Source: Marsupella aquatica (taxonomy: Eukaryota; Marchantiophyta). From it: a DNA stretch of 64,000 nt. The first letter of the stretch is position 1, and each line of letters begins with the position of its first letter. Shown here piece after piece: positions 38,461-52,931 of the stretch. Location of the stretch: contig OZ316892.1 in NCBI GenBank assembly GCA_973895155.1, positions 17,484,001 through 17,548,000 of the forward strand, written 5' to 3'. Both the position numbers and the translations under genes were made by a program. The notes beneath the pieces are model-generated. The model ran no database searches and was not told the origin of the DNA. It saw only the letters and a program-made list of their open reading frames with translations.

Positions 38461-39040
38461 ATGTCTTTGACAAGGGTTTGGCAGTTGGTTTTAGCACCTC
38501 AAATCTAGCCTTGAGGGTGGCAAAAGCACCAGCCCCATCATGTATTTGGAGCTGGGAGATTGCTTTCTGTACAATTTCAATTGGCTGCTGAAGAGTTTGC
38601 TTTATTGGCATCTTAGGAGTATGAAAACTAGCCCCAATACGCATGGAGAAAGGGCTTGCTGCCTAGACTTCTCATGCCCATCCCCTCCTCGCCGCATAGT
38701 CTAAATGTGTAAATTTTCTATTATTGGGTACAGTATGGCCAGTGAGTTCATTGTGCGGAGTATACCAAGTAAGTATTGCCCACGGTTTCACTCTAAGATT
38801 GGTAGGTCATGAAAAATAGATTTGATCGAGAGAAATTATGGCCCATGATTTCACTCCACACTAAATTACAAGAGATTAAGTTCATGAAAAGTAGATTCTG
38901 ATCAAGAAACATTATGACACATGGTTTCATTCTGAACGAAATCACAAGGAATCACAAATTGATCACAAAACTACAGCAAATCACAAAAAATTGAAATTTT
39001 GATCACAGAAAATAGCAGCCAGTCTCTTCACTCCACAGAG

Positions 39041-39182
39041 GTCATGCACAATAGACTTGATCTCTAGTTTTAGGCTTAACTCTACGTCTAGGCTTAATTT
39101 CCAAACAGGCCGTCATGCACAATAGACTTGATCTCTAGTTTTAGGCTTAACTCTACGTCTAGGCTTAATTTCCAAACAGGCC
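39041..39182. repeat. Perfect 71-bp tandem duplication
   Basis: 39041-39111 and 39112-39182 appear identical base for base (starting GTCATGCACAATAGACTTGA, ending CCAAACAGGCC). Immediately downstream, a second pair of units with AAACCGTTnGTGAGTA and AGGGCCT recurs at about 39208 and 39249. Confidence 0.9.
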
Positions 39183-39279
39183 TTAGGTCAATTTACACGG
39201 TTTTGAAAACCGTTCGTGAGTAATAGGGCCTGTCGTGTAATTTTGCAAACCGTTAGTGAGTACTAGGGCCTAGTGCAAT

Positions 39280-41015
39280 TCTAGAAAGCAGGGTTGATAG
39301 AATAGCCTTTCCCAAGCGCCCAACGAGAAGAAGCTGAGCCAAGAGAGCACTCAAACAAGTCAGCCTTTCTGATTTTCTTCGAACCTTTCTTTGAGGTTGA
39401 TCAGAACAAGGGGTTAATAACGTGATTGGAGGAAAGATTGGAGGAAAGAATTGTTAAAAGTTTTAGTAACCTTCGTGATCCGTTCCTCTGCTCAGGGCTA
39501 TATCCCTTTGCAACAGTTTCCAAAGCCTCGAGCGAATTGCCCACCACCATGTATCACCGTCAAGAAAGTAACGAGGTCCCTCGCCTTCACTCATAGATAT
39601 GGCAACTGCAACGACGTTCAGCGAAAGCATGCTAGTCATGGACATTGCCAATCTGTAACTGCCCTGTCCACTATCCAAGTGCCTTCGATGTAGTACAAGC
39701 ACATGCCCTACTTTAGAACTCTGCAGACGTTGTTGATGCGCAATGTTCGGTCACGGTCATTGATGGGTACATTTTCCCTCTTCCGTGCAAACGTATGTCG
39801 TACCCGATGAGCACCGAGCACTGCGAGCAAAAACAAACCTCCGCTGCAGATCGCACAAAATGATATGCTGATACAAACTCGACTCCACACCCGCGTCCGT
39901 GTTCTCAGGATATCGGACGACAAGCAACTGACGGCGAATTGGGCTCCTTACTGATCAAAACTAATTAAAACCTAGGGCATTTGACAAGGACCATGGAGTG
40001 GAATAGTTGTTGAAGCCTGCTGCTACGGCAAACCGAATAGGATGAGGCCTCTGCGAAAAGATGCCTCCGAATGCGCCTACACTACTGACTGATCCCTTTC
40101 CTCGATAGATCCTTCTAACCGACATGACCACAAACAATCCCAGACGGGTCCACCTAACAACAATATTCGATGGGACCCTCGACCACATAACTCAAACGCC
40201 GCCTCCAGAAAGGCCTGCACTACGAGAGCAAAAACGGTTCCGACAAGATGCATACGCTACACAATCGTCAAGATACAATCGACAACACTAATTATGTCGC
40301 CCATCGAGAGTAGCGAAAAACGTGGGCATCTGGCAGTACGGATGTGCAACAAAGCACACGCGCACTTCATGACTAGCTCTGCAAAATTTCGATTTCCCTA
40401 AATGACTACGGAGAAGGGAATCAAGATCCCTTAAAACGACGCTTACAAGCTACTTCCTGCAAAATCCGAATAAGATCTGGGGACTCGTGAAAAGCAGTAG
40501 CCAAATTCAATCCAAGATCACAAGGAAACCACAAAATCTCATCCATGCAATCGACCTTTGATGTAAACTACAAGTCACCGAGGACTCTACTCCAATGCTA
40601 ACATTTTGCAGAGAAACACAACGTCAGGACAAGATCCAGATCTCGAAATATTGCTGGAAAAGCTCCAAAGTTCGTGGCAGCAAACCACAACGATTCGTTT
40701 ACTACCGCTTGAACTCCGAACACATACACTACACAATACATCAATTTACAAACTAGAGCATAAAAGAGGCAAGACATTCACACAGATCTGAGTCCGACGT
40801 AGGATAACCGTCCGCGGAGATCGGACGAAACCTAACCGACTTAGTAGGGAACCAAGCACGGTGGCCATGCTTGATACGGACAGACATCCTGCACTATATA
40901 CAGAACAAAGACATCAAAGTCTATTTACAGGAACTGAGGCAATTGTCTTGTACTTGAAATGTCTGCTTCTCATGATCCAATTTTTCAGATCAGCTACAAC
41001 TTGCAAGCCGACCAT
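39280..41015. other. Spacer and ATG8 3' region
   Basis: Composition changes to less repetitive, C-rich sequence. Open frames at 39708-39923 (-) and 39961-40188 (-) have a hydrophobic stretch and basic residues respectively, but no family match. The part next to 41015 is presumably the ATG8 3' UTR. Confidence 0.35.
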
Positions 41016-42290
<1,275 letters not shown>

Positions 42291-44229
42291 GCACTACCCT
42301 GGGTTGTGAAGCAATGTCTTGTCGGCTCAATTTTGACCCTTCCAAATCAAATCTATCGAATATGATATGATATTAATTCATAAATTCGAGTATTTTCTAT
42401 GATTTGTTTGTTTGTTTTGTTTTTTCTTGGATTTTTTGGGGAAGGGGCATGGCCTGAGAAACTTCTGATTTGTTATTGAAGTCTCTCTGGCTCAATTTTA
42501 ATTCATCCGAATCAATTCTATAATATTATTTTTCATAGATTATCCTATCTTTTGTTTGGCATTGAACTCTATCGTCCATGATCTACTCCAACCAAGAAAT
42601 GCTCGGCCATAATGTCTCTGGTAGAAAACATTTTGCATTTTAGACCATGTTTGCAATTAGGGACGGGCAAGGGAGCCCTTCCTCTACACATGGATAACAA
42701 TTTTTTTATATGTAGTATATCTTTGCAAGGAAGATGAGCATGGGACTCTGGGTATGGGAGCCCTAGCTCTGCATACACATGGATCTTACTGGGCTAGAAA
42801 ATCTACAGTATCTATATTACAATTTGTGACTGGAATCTTCTCTTCATGACCTGTTTCATTGAGTGAAACTATTGACCACAACTTCTGGGTAACGTAAAAT
42901 TTTAATATTTGAAACTATGCTTGCAAGTAGAGACGGGCATGGGGAGTATGGGTATAGTGCCACCATACAATAGTTTTGAGCCGCAAGTTAATTTGCTTAA
43001 GCAAAGAGTGGAAAAGTATTAATGAAACTAAAAAGAGTTGTAAGTATATATCTAGACAAAAAGAGATGTCAAAGTAGTAATCTCAGATTTGAAGTGACTT
43101 TTATAATAAGTGAAGATAACATCACATTCCATATCTATAGCTGACATTTTCTCTTTCTTCCAATAAGTTAGACTAGTGATATACTAGAACTGGCATGGTA
43201 TATTCATTTGCCTACATAAGGCTCTTTCCCACTTCTAATAATTATTTTTGAATTAGTAGGTACAGGTGAATTTTTTTCCAGCATTTAACACAGAGTCAAA
43301 TGCTAAGAAGGGCCCGTTATGGTCTGAAAGGGAACTTGCCCAGCCTGAAGATAGCCCTGTCAGGCTTGGACCCTTACATGCCATAAAGCCCTATTCTGAG
43401 CACTTTATTGTACTCAGTAGTACCAATAGAGAAGAGGAGGGGTAGTGGTGCGACTGCACTACCCAAGTTGCCCAAAACCTGTAACCCTGTGACCAAAGAT
43501 TGAGTAAAAGTTGAACAACAATAGACAGGCAAGAAACGTTTGTGAGCATTCTGGGAGTAGCGTTCAGGCTACAAACTCTACCCAGACCTCTATCCTAGTA
43601 TGTACTTACTGTCCAAAAAAAGTTTATTGATCATGAGTTTCCAAGCAAGAGGTTATGAGAATTTAGCAAATACCTTTAAAATACATGTTGAACAAAGACC
43701 CGACAGTCACAACAACATGCCTATGACGATCCAACAAACAAGTAGTCGACACAAAGAGATATGTGATTTACCTTAGATGAGGTTACAACGATGTGGACAC
43801 ACAAACACTTTATTGTACTCTAAGTAGGCCCGTTGGCCATACTAAGTCTCCACAATACACATTCTCCCTCTCTTTTCATTGACTCCGGAGTAATGACCTT
43901 GAGTTCCTACTATCCAGGCAACCATTGTTTTGGTATATAGTGTGCAGCATGGCTAACCCAACCAAGTCCGGGACTACGGTTAGTCTTAACTACAACTGCA
44001 CTCGTAACTCTAGACCTAGGAGTAGTCAACAACACACTAGTAACCTGTATTTTGTACAGAAATTATGTAGTGACAATAATTTCACACTCACACTGATTAA
44101 ATGCTGACTCTAATAGAGGTAAGAGGTGTAGTGAGTGTAGATGCCTCCAACCATATCATAGTTTACACAGCTAATACTAACCATAAAGTGCAAGCAAAAC
44201 CACTCCTTGGGTACGTTGTCTAGTGTGAA
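42291..44229. other. AT-rich spacer
   Basis: No coding potential was recognised. A loosely repeated phrase (AGGGACGGGCA...GGGAGCCCT...ACACATGGAT) occurs near 42660 and 42750, with further fragments near 42940. Confidence 0.4.
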
Positions 44230-46225
44230 ACCCCTAGAAAATGACTCTAATTGAGGGTAGGACCTTAAGTGAGGGCATAACTCAAAGTGAGGGTGCAAAC
44301 AAAAAACAAGGATGGGGCATAACTCAAAATGATGGTGCAAAAGCGAAACAGGGATGGGCAAAGTTGAAAAGAAATTAACATGGAATCCTTTTTAAGTGAG
44401 GGTGCAAACAACAAAACAGGGATGAGGCAAGAGGAATAGCATGGAATCCTTTCTTAGTGAAGGTTTTTTTCCTCAGTGTCTCTATTATGCTGAAGGAACA
44501 GGTCATCACTTTGGATCAGTTTTTAGTGAGGGTGCAAACCAAAAACAGGGATGGGGCAAAGATGAAGAGAAAATACTATGGAATCCCTTTTAAGTCAAGT
44601 TTTTTTTCTACTCATCTCTATTATGTTCAAGGAAGTGATAATCAGGGTGCAAACAAAACACAGTGACAAAAATGAAGAGGAAATAGCACACAATCCTTCT
44701 TTTAGTGAGGGTGAAAACAGAAAACAGGGATGCGTCAAAGATGAAGAGTTTATTAATAGCATCTAATCTGTTTTAGTCAAGGCTTGGGGGTTTCATTTCC
44801 ACAAAAATGATATATCACGTGCGACGAAGGATAGGGTTGTTTTATTTGTTCTAACTGAAGATTTAAGATTTTTTGTCGAAGAACAATAGGGTCTTTTAAA
44901 TTCAACTTTAAGACTTATAAGAACATTAGGGTCTTTTTAATCCAATTTTTGGAATATTCTAACTTTATATGGGTTCAAAACAAATTAAAAATCTTAAATT
45001 TTAGAGGGTCCGAGGCCTAAAAATGTCACAGGTGATGGGGAGGTCCCCATATAATGAGACCCCGAGAGTCAAGGTTTTGTTTTTATCCTCATGCTCTATT
45101 ATGTTCAAGGAATGGGTAATCACTTTGTATCCCTTTTAGTGAGGGTGCCAGAAAATAACAAGGATGGGGCAAAGATGAAAGGGAAATACCATGGAATCCT
45201 ATTTACGGACCCCCATTAGGGGTCCTTTCCAAAATTCCTGGCTCCACAGTGCGCCACATCATCATGGCATGTTGCAAACAGGAAGAGACTTGTTTTTGGA
45301 TAGAATTAACTTCTGCATTCGTGTTTGTGGCAACTTTGCTATAAAAATTGGGATGCCATGCCGTAAAAAAGAATGTAAAAAAGCTGACATATAAATCAAA
45401 AGACAAAAAGATTGAGGTAAAATTGCTCCCTGTAACGATTTCATTTACATTTTGATTTTATTCAAAACATAAAATTTTCCCGGCAGCAATTTTTTATTTG
45501 ACATTGCTCAGTCAAATCATAATGAAAACTCATGTATAATATGGCGTTAGAAAGATCTTGAAGAGACGATCCTAATGAGCTCAGCATTGTCATCATTCGA
45601 TAAGAATTGAGTAAGTAATTTGAAAAATAAATTTTACCCGTGATTTCATAATCTCTAATGTGAATAGAAATCTTTGTCGTAAACCCCTTAAATGTTGACC
45701 CCTTCCATGAGAATGAACCTAAAATTGACATATTTTATTGAATAGTAAGGAGAATGATATTGAATTTTAAGAATTCTTTAGCTTTTTAATGAACATTGAT
45801 AGATTTAGTTGAGTTTTGAGAAGATTATAAGTTTCCAATGTTCTCTACTTTCCAATGAGTGTGAAGTTCATACTGCAACTGGTTTTGTGATTGATGTTAA
45901 TTATGGTTGCCTTGGTAAGCTTGGCAACTGTTTCAAGTGTCAATCAACATTAACTTGTGCATTTTTGAATTTTATTTTCTTTAGAATTGGAGGTCCATGT
46001 AGGGTTCAGTTTCTAGATAACTACCTCTAAAATAACATGGGGGTCCACGGATTAATTTAGCAAGATGAAGAGTAAATAACATGGAACTGTCCTTTCCAGT
46101 CAATATTTTTTTCTAGTCATCTCTATTATGTTCAACACATGGTAATCACTTTGGTCCCTTTTTAGTGAGGGTGCAAACATAGAATAGGGACATGAAGAGG
46201 AAATACCCCAGGGAAATACCATGGG
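44230..46225. repeat. Dispersed repeat family AGTGAGGGTGCAAAC...GGGATGGGGCAAAGATGAA
   Basis: The phrase AGTGAGGGTGCAAACAAAAA, then CAGGGATGGGGCAAAGATGA, AGAGGAAATACCATGGAATC and CTCTATTATGTTCAAGGAA recurs at least six times, at about 44265, 44397, 44525, 44700, 45137 and 46163. Some copies are shortened. Another sequence (about 45205-46057) interrupts the array, with GGACCCCCAT-type ends in opposite orientation. Confidence 0.75.
45205..46057. mobile_element. Possible inverted-repeat element inside the repeat family
   Basis: The left end shows ACGGACCCCCAT (45205-45216). The right end shows the reverse complement ATGGGGGTCCACGGATTAAT (46037-46056). Host-like repeat phrases (GGGAAATACCATGGAATCCT on the left, AGAGTAAATAACATGGAA on the right) lie directly outside, as if a segment of about 850 bp had inserted into that repeat. 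No transposase frame or clear target-site duplication was seen. Confidence 0.35.
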
Positions 46226-46244
46226 ATTGTTTTTTTTGTGACTG

Positions 46245-47200
46245 AGGGAGTAGTTCCAGCATTCTGCAACTCTCACTACTTTACCAAACTGCAATGCTTC
46301 GTGAAAAGCAAGACCTTTGGGTATATTATACTTGGAATGCTGACCCTCAACTTGATTACTGTCATTATCAAGACAAAATTGGATTTAGAGGATGATGTGG
46401 CTTCAAAAAGTCTGGCAATGAGTTGAATTAAGCTTTGGATGGATATGCCTGGTGGAGGTGGTCCTTAAAGTGCTTGTGTCTGGGTTCATGAACTACTGGC
46501 GGTCAAGGGAGAACAGATTCAATTTTTTCATCACTTGGATCATAGTTATTGCAGAGACACTAGCATATATCCTGGCCAACGATCTCTCTTATCTCAAAAG
46601 TCAAAGTGGATTTGATATCTTCTGATTGCACATCTCTTGCGGCTTGTAAGGGTGTTGATGCTGATGGATAGATTCCAGGTGAAGTTGATGACATTCTTGA
46701 ATCTGATTCCTACTCTGATGACCATATGTGGGCATCATCTTTTTCCTGTTGTGTATCTATTGGAGCGTTGGGGTTCAGACATTTGATGGGGTAGTATATG
46801 AGGGGAACCCTATGTTGATAGGAACACCCATGGAAGAGAGTGACTATCTTGTGCACAACTTCAATGATTACCCATCAGGCATGGTCGCTTTGTTCAGCTT
46901 GCTATGGGCAGTTGGCAAAGTTGGTTGAAGACCTATGCCATCCTCTCAACTCATCGGGCAACTCACTGGTGCGCCATTGTGCACTTTATAAGCTTCTATG
47001 CCATCGCTATCTTGTTCCTCCTGAAGTTGATTGTGGCGTTTGTCTTAGAAGCCTTTTTTGCGGAGATAGATATGTCAGAAGAATTGAAGGAAATTGACAA
47101 CAAAGAGGAATCAGCCCAGCGATCACAATCTTGGGAACCAAAAAGTGAACAAGCCTGCTTGAGAGCTAGAAAGGGGAAAGATATTGTGTGCAAAGATTGA
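46245..47200 (+). pseudogene. TPC1: Decayed intronless copy of the C-terminal half of two-pore channel TPC1
   Basis: TPC1 is the vacuolar slow cation channel of plants. The plus strand gives consecutive matches to its second six-helix domain in three shifting frames: CFVKSKTFGYI and IKTKLDLEDD (46290-46395), FGWICLVEVVLKVLVSGF and NRFNFFITWIIVIAETLA (46434-46570), YLLIAHLLRLVRVLMLM (about 46616-46670), FFLLCIYWSVGVQTFDGVV and FNDYPSGMVALFSLL (46733-46905), then MGSWQSWLKTY and LLKLIVAFVLEAFFAEID (46904-47070). In-frame TGA codons lie at 46419 and 46613, and shifts occur near 46405, 46600, 46725 and 46908 (LLVMG has lost bases). Plant TPC1 genes normally have many introns; none interrupts this match, so it looks like a 5'-truncated retrocopy. 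It cannot encode a channel. Confidence 0.85.
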
Positions 47201-47559
47201 AAGGGAGCCAGCCAGTTAATAAACAGGGCCAGTGGTGTACCATAATTTTAGATGGAGAGCCTTTTTACTGGTCGTTCTATGTATTGTGATTTTATTTCTA
47301 CCTAGTAATTTATTAAAAGTGTGTGACTTCATCCATCTGTCAAATGTTCTATGAAGCTCTATCTAGGTGGAGGTTTTTCCCTTGATAGGAAACAGGAAAC
47401 AATTTTTTTTCCATTTCCAACAAGACGAGGCGAAAGTCCCAACCCGCCCAACCCGGTGACAAAGGCGTCCCGAGTGTGGATGGACCACGGCCAACGGCAC
47501 ACAAAGCCACACACAACACCGACTAATCAGGCTAAGGAGCAATGAACGTCCTCCCTTTC

Positions 47560-49560
47560 AAGCTCTAGTTCATGTCAGTCCACATGTCCTCTCTACTGTA
47601 TCTAATACTCCTAAAGCTCCTATTTCTCTCCTTCCTTTCATACCACACAAACGTCCCAACAGGGTTGGGAAGAACATCGTAGTGTTTTGTTTGTAAGGGC
47701 CCTGATAAAACCGGGCAAACCAGGGACCATGGACCCAATTCTTACTCATCATTGTCGCCATTCACATTAGAGCAAAGTGAAACCGGACTATCAGTCTCTT
47801 CTAAAGGTTGGAGAACAATAGTTAATTGATCAATGACAATTCTAAGTTGTTTGCTTTTCCTATCGGAGGTGCAACTGTCCTGCATAAACTTCAAGTGTGG
47901 TGCAGTGTGTCAGAGAATCACCCATCTAGGGAGTCTGCCCAGAAACTGAGAGTATGTAGCGGCATTGCGTTCCTTCCAAATGTTGTTGCAGAATTCTTTT
48001 AAGAACCATCCGGCCCGGTTGGCGCTTGTGGGTGTGGATGGCATTGCTGATGGCCTCGAACAAGGAAGTGATAGGAAACTTGAGTGTCGGGGACTGTTGG
48101 ACTAAATTGTGTACCTCCTACAATCTGGTGGCCACCTTGTTGGAACTGAAAAATAGATGTTTAGTGTGTTCAAAGCTCAGGTTGCACCGGGAGCAGATGT
48201 TGTTAGAGACTTTCCAATGACTACCTCTACCGTTGGTGAAGAATCCGTGATTGAGTAGTCTAGAAAAATCTAACCTTGGGAATGGACCAGCCCTTCCAAA
48301 GTTTCTTCCACTTCTCTTGCCAACTTCTTTGAGTGCCCAATTGGCCCCATCTCCTATTCAGTTTGGTGATGTCCTGTGTCGTGGGGCTTGTGCTCCTCAT
48401 CCAAATTCTATTTGGGAATTTCCAACCTCTGTTTTTCCCTTCCCACATCCACTGCCAAGCAGTGCACTCAGATAAACAATGATCACTCAATCCTATTTTG
48501 TCTTTCAGTTTGGAGTAGAACCTGATAATTCAGCCCGTCCATTAGGTCTATAGTTCCGGACTCTGGAATGGATGCAGTCAACGGTGACCCCACCAGTGGG
48601 AGGATTGCACAAGTCTGCCAGTGCTTGATCCTTCTAGTAGCTAAATACCGTCTCAGGGCCGTTCCTTCGGTGTCTGAAATTTGCGTGTTACGAGAGTAGA
48701 GTAAAATTGATTGTTCAGTGGTAAGGGAGGCAGGAAACCTGCCAGTGCCAAAGTTGAATCTGAGGTGCGTGCTCTTCTCTGTCCAGCCTTTTAGTAGACT
48801 CTTAAGCGTGGGCAAGCCTTTACTGCCAGCTTCTCACACAGGAGTAGTGCTTCCGCAGGTGTCCACCATCGTCATTCCTTCTTCCCAGCTCTAGTGTTGA
48901 GCCCTTTCTTGATGAGTTTGTTGGCCATTCAAACCCACTCTTTGTTCTCTCCTGTGAGGATTTTGACAACATGCCTCATCTTCAGAGCTTGAGCCTGCTC
49001 ATTCAATGGCAGGATGCCTAGGCCTCCCAACTCTTTGGAATTGGCAATACTCTTCCACACAATCAAGGCCTTCTCGTGTCTCTGGGCCTGGTTAGATCCC
49101 CAGAAAAACCTCCGGCAAAGAGTCTCAAGTTCCTTGTAGCCGGTCACTTGCAGATCCAGTCTCATCAAATGGTAGGTGGGTATCGCCCTAAGCACGTGCT
49201 TGAGAAGAATAGCCCTACCAGCCACATTCAGACTCTAGTTGGACCAGTGAAACAATATTTTCCTCACTTTCCCCAACAGGAAGGCTGAATCTTGTAACCA
49301 ATTGGGCATCCCAGGTACTCAATCGTTTCCCCGGGCTGAGCAATCTTACAACCAGTATCAGCTAACCAGTCCCGATAGATATCCCCCACAAGAAATAAAG
49401 GAATGATCCTGGATTTATGAATGTTTAGTAGCGCCGCCGAGATCTTCTCATACAATAAAATAGTGTCCCGAGCCGTTTTGAACTCCTCCTCAGTAGCAGT
49501 AAGCAATAGGCCTGTATTGTCAGTGAATAGTTGATGACAAAGGAAACAGAAAACATGAAT
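47560..49560 (-). mobile_element. 5'-truncated LINE (non-LTR retrotransposon) ORF2 fragment
   Basis: Minus-strand segments in order resemble the 3' part of a plant L1-type ORF2. First comes the end of the reverse transcriptase: LFTDNTGLLLTATEEEFKTA (the FADD catalytic motif is changed to FTDN), YEKISAALLNIHKS and EYLGCPIGYK (about 49540-49264). Next is MAGRAILLKHVLRAIPTYHL, CRRFFWGSN and GGLGILPLNEQAQALKMR (49225-48929). Then a linker (48815-48483) and a zf-RVT-like block with WKKLWKGWSIPKVRFF and spaced C/H (48490-48150). Breaks in frame separate the segments, so it is dead. A run of eight T on the plus strand at 47404-47411 could be its poly(A) tail. Confidence 0.85.
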
Positions 49561-52500
49561 TATCATAACAACAAAAATGGTCCAAGATAACAAGAGTTTT
49601 TGTGCGCAATGCCAAAAGAAAATTCCCACTTTAGGGACCAAAATTACACTACAATTTCAACTGAGAAAATGTAATATATGTAGCAAAGATAATTATTATA
49701 GACAAATATCTTTACTAATGTCAAAGATTTGCTACAAATGAAGGCATCATTTGATAATAGCTCAAGAATGCTTGCAACAAAAATCTTCACAAGCGCAACA
49801 GAAGAAACATATAAATCTTAACCCAGTAAGTATTTGCAATTCTTGAGTGTTTGGATCTGGAATGTTATGCTCTCTCAAGCTGTCAATCCTTTGTCTAGCG
49901 CAAGCCATCTCCAATGCATCTCCATTGACATCTAAGGATACTCAATGAACTTGCTCTTCCCCTATAGATGAGATTGTCTTGCTGATTGAGTCTTCGTCCT
50001 TTTGCTAAGCGTAGCCACTCCCTATATGGTGATCTACCAAGAGGCAATGGATTGTTGTACAAATGTTATAACCAAAGAAACCATTGGTTACTTTATGTAT
50101 ATACCAATGTTCACGCTCAAAACTACCGTGCACGACGTCAAAACTACATAACTTAGATTACACACAAAATTTTATTCCCCATTAGCTAGACACCCCAATT
50201 TTCATGCTCAAACTAACTTGAATGGTGTTGAATCATACTTTGATTTGGACGTCTAGTACTAACAAACTACCGATAAAGGAGCACATCATAGCAATGGTTC
50301 CATGCAACTTTCAAAGTACTCCCTAGAAGATTGTAAATGTAGGGATTGACCAAAGGTTAACATCCTCACATAAAGTATTGTGAACGGAAATATATACTTT
50401 TGCTATCAAATGCAATACATTCGGGTCATTTTAATGCTCTAAACAATGATAAAGAGTTTGACATATTATAAATTTTGATTGAATTGTCTTAGACCATTAG
50501 ATGATGCTATGTTTGTTTCTGGTAGTAATTAGGTCAGCAACCGTGATTTTTGATAATATTATTGATAAATACAACCATTAAAACATAACAAATGATGATT
50601 TAATATACTACTAGCACCATAAACAAATATAATAAATGTGAATTAGAGCCATTCTTTTTGACCAAAATTATAGCAGCACCTAGCGCTAATCAAAATATAT
50701 TCTTTAGGCTATGTACTCATTTTTGTTCATATTCCCATAGTAGCACCCAACACCAACAAAGATTTCTCTTTGGTGGGGTCTCATTACTTTACATAGATAT
50801 TTCTTTATTACTTGGAAAATTGCATGACCTTCTAAAATATCATTTTGTGTATTTACCAACGATAACAAACACAAGAGATAAAATGGTAATACTATTGTTG
50901 AAATAGGTGGTATACTAGTAAACAATTAATCCGTGGACCCCCATGTTCATCCAAGGAATGTGTATGTGATGAAGTGAAATCAATTTTCAACAAGGCGGTA
51001 ATCGATGGTTTTGAGTCTCCTGGTGATCTTGGTGTATGCTTGTACAAAATAGAACTCTCAAAAGATAGAGAAGATTGGTTTGGTTGAGATGTGGTTTATC
51101 AGACAAAAGGTTGAATGTGGAGGAATTGAGTTTTTTTACGGTTATTGCTTACACCTTGGAAAAATCTTGTTTCTACCATTCTTGATTGATCAGTTGTGAG
51201 TTATGTTGAGCATTACGGCCACAAGACAGACCGGAGGATAACACTCAGTTGTTGGCGAAAGAGCACTTGTTGTTTTGGTGGGAAGAATGCACGAAATGGA
51301 TGAGACCTCGGATGAGCCATCACTTCACATGAAAGTTTTGTAGTTTTTTTTTATTTAAGAAAGTTATGGTGTGAGGGGGAGACTAGCTATAGTTTCTTCA
51401 ACATAGAGGTTGCATTTGGTGTCAACTTGTGTTCAGAGTGAGCATCAGTTGAAGCCTGAAGGGACGCAAATAATTCAAGTTGGGAAGCAAGCGTTGCGGA
51501 CAAGCAATAGCAATGTAATCAAAAAATCAATTTGCAACGGCTAAATTTGTGATGGTGACGGGATTGTGACATCTCTTCATCAAGAAAGGGAGATGGGCAT
51601 TTTTTGATGTTGCATTTCTTGAGTTGGTGATGATTCCTTAAGTGTGTGCAAGTTATACAATTATACGGTATCCACCATTCACCTCACAACTCAAACTCAA
51701 TTGAAGATTGCTCCTCTGTTTCTTTAACGCAATGCGACAGCATGGCAGTACCCTGTTCACAATCATCTCTCGTTGGTATCTCTCTGATCAAAAGAGAAAA
51801 GATAAGGTATGAGCCATTACTTACTTACATTATTTTAGAGGCAGTTATCTATCTAATTACATAGTAAACAATTTAAAAGGTAACTAATAGAGTTACAGTA
51901 AAAAAATGACGTCTTGTCCTTTGTATTCTGGTTTTTTATATGCTTAATACTTACGGCATGGCGTCTCATACTTTACACAAATATGAACACAAACATGACA
52001 AAGACCTTTCTGTTTTCCTGAAAACCTGCTTCGATCCTTGTTATTGCACCTTGTACTTCTAAGCTTGGATAATTTACACATTTTGAAAGCTCATAGCTTA
52101 TAATACTCATACCCCGTTGCAGTTCAACCACACTAGGGAGATCCCCTCCTCCTCTCCTTCCTCCTCCTCCCGGATCTCCTTGCCTTGGAGAAACTTGTCA
52201 TAGTGGCTCATTGGCATCGACCTCCATTGAGCTTCGATCCGGAGTACGTTGCTCCAGTCATGAAAAAAAACTCTCGCTCAACAAAGGTTGTGGATCCACC
52301 TTGGGGGGTTGATTATCAAAATTTTTAGGAGCCACGTGCGATCCAAAATAGGTAATTGAGATAAATTACCTAAATTTTTATAAAATATAGGAGGCAAAAG
52401 AAGTTATTATAAATTCATATTTATAAAATATTTTATAATATATATTTTTCAAAAAATAAAATAGATCATTAATATTAAAAATAAAGAATATTATTAGAAT

Positions 52501-52931
52501 GTTTATTTTATAAAATATATATATTCTAGATGTACACTCATTATTGGAAAATTCAGAAATAGCACTAAGGAACACATCTTGGAAGATCTGGAAATCAGCA
52601 TTTTTCTCTATCCACACCGGAAGTTCAGACAGCACTGAGGAAGACTTTTCTGGAACTTCAAGAAATGGGCACTCGATCGTTTAAGAGTCCGCATTCTGAT
52701 CCTACGGTAACAGCAACGCGAGTCTACAACATCCCTATGTGCAGCATGTCCGGAACTAAGCTGTTAGCTCATAAAATGAATTTCCCGAGATGCGCTCTGT
52801 TTATGAGTCTCGATCGGAGTCGACAGTCAGTGTTCAAAAGTTAGAAAATTGGTAGATGAACGCTGACCCTCCAATTCAAACCAACCAGAGGGAATAAGAT
52901 GCCCCAGGGGCTCATTCTACACTGTCTACCG
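49561..52931. other. AT-rich spacer
   Basis: No gene was recognised. 52360-52530 is extremely AT-rich (runs such as ATAAAATATTTTATAATATA). A pyrimidine-rich patch with CTCC repeats lies near 52143-52175. One arm of the 24-bp inverted repeat is at 50924-50947. The part nearest 52931 is probably the 3' UTR of the GMPPA gene. Confidence 0.45.

Larger units (their letters stand above)
46034..50947. repeat. Perfect 24-bp inverted repeat flanking a 4.9-kb segment
   Basis: 46034-46057 and 50924-50947 are exact reverse complements (core GGGGGTCCACGGATTAAT). The enclosed segment holds the TPC1 pseudogene and the LINE fragment. No matching direct duplication is visible outside the arms. It may be one composite element, or two separate elements with the same terminal sequence facing away from each other. 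Confidence 0.55.
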
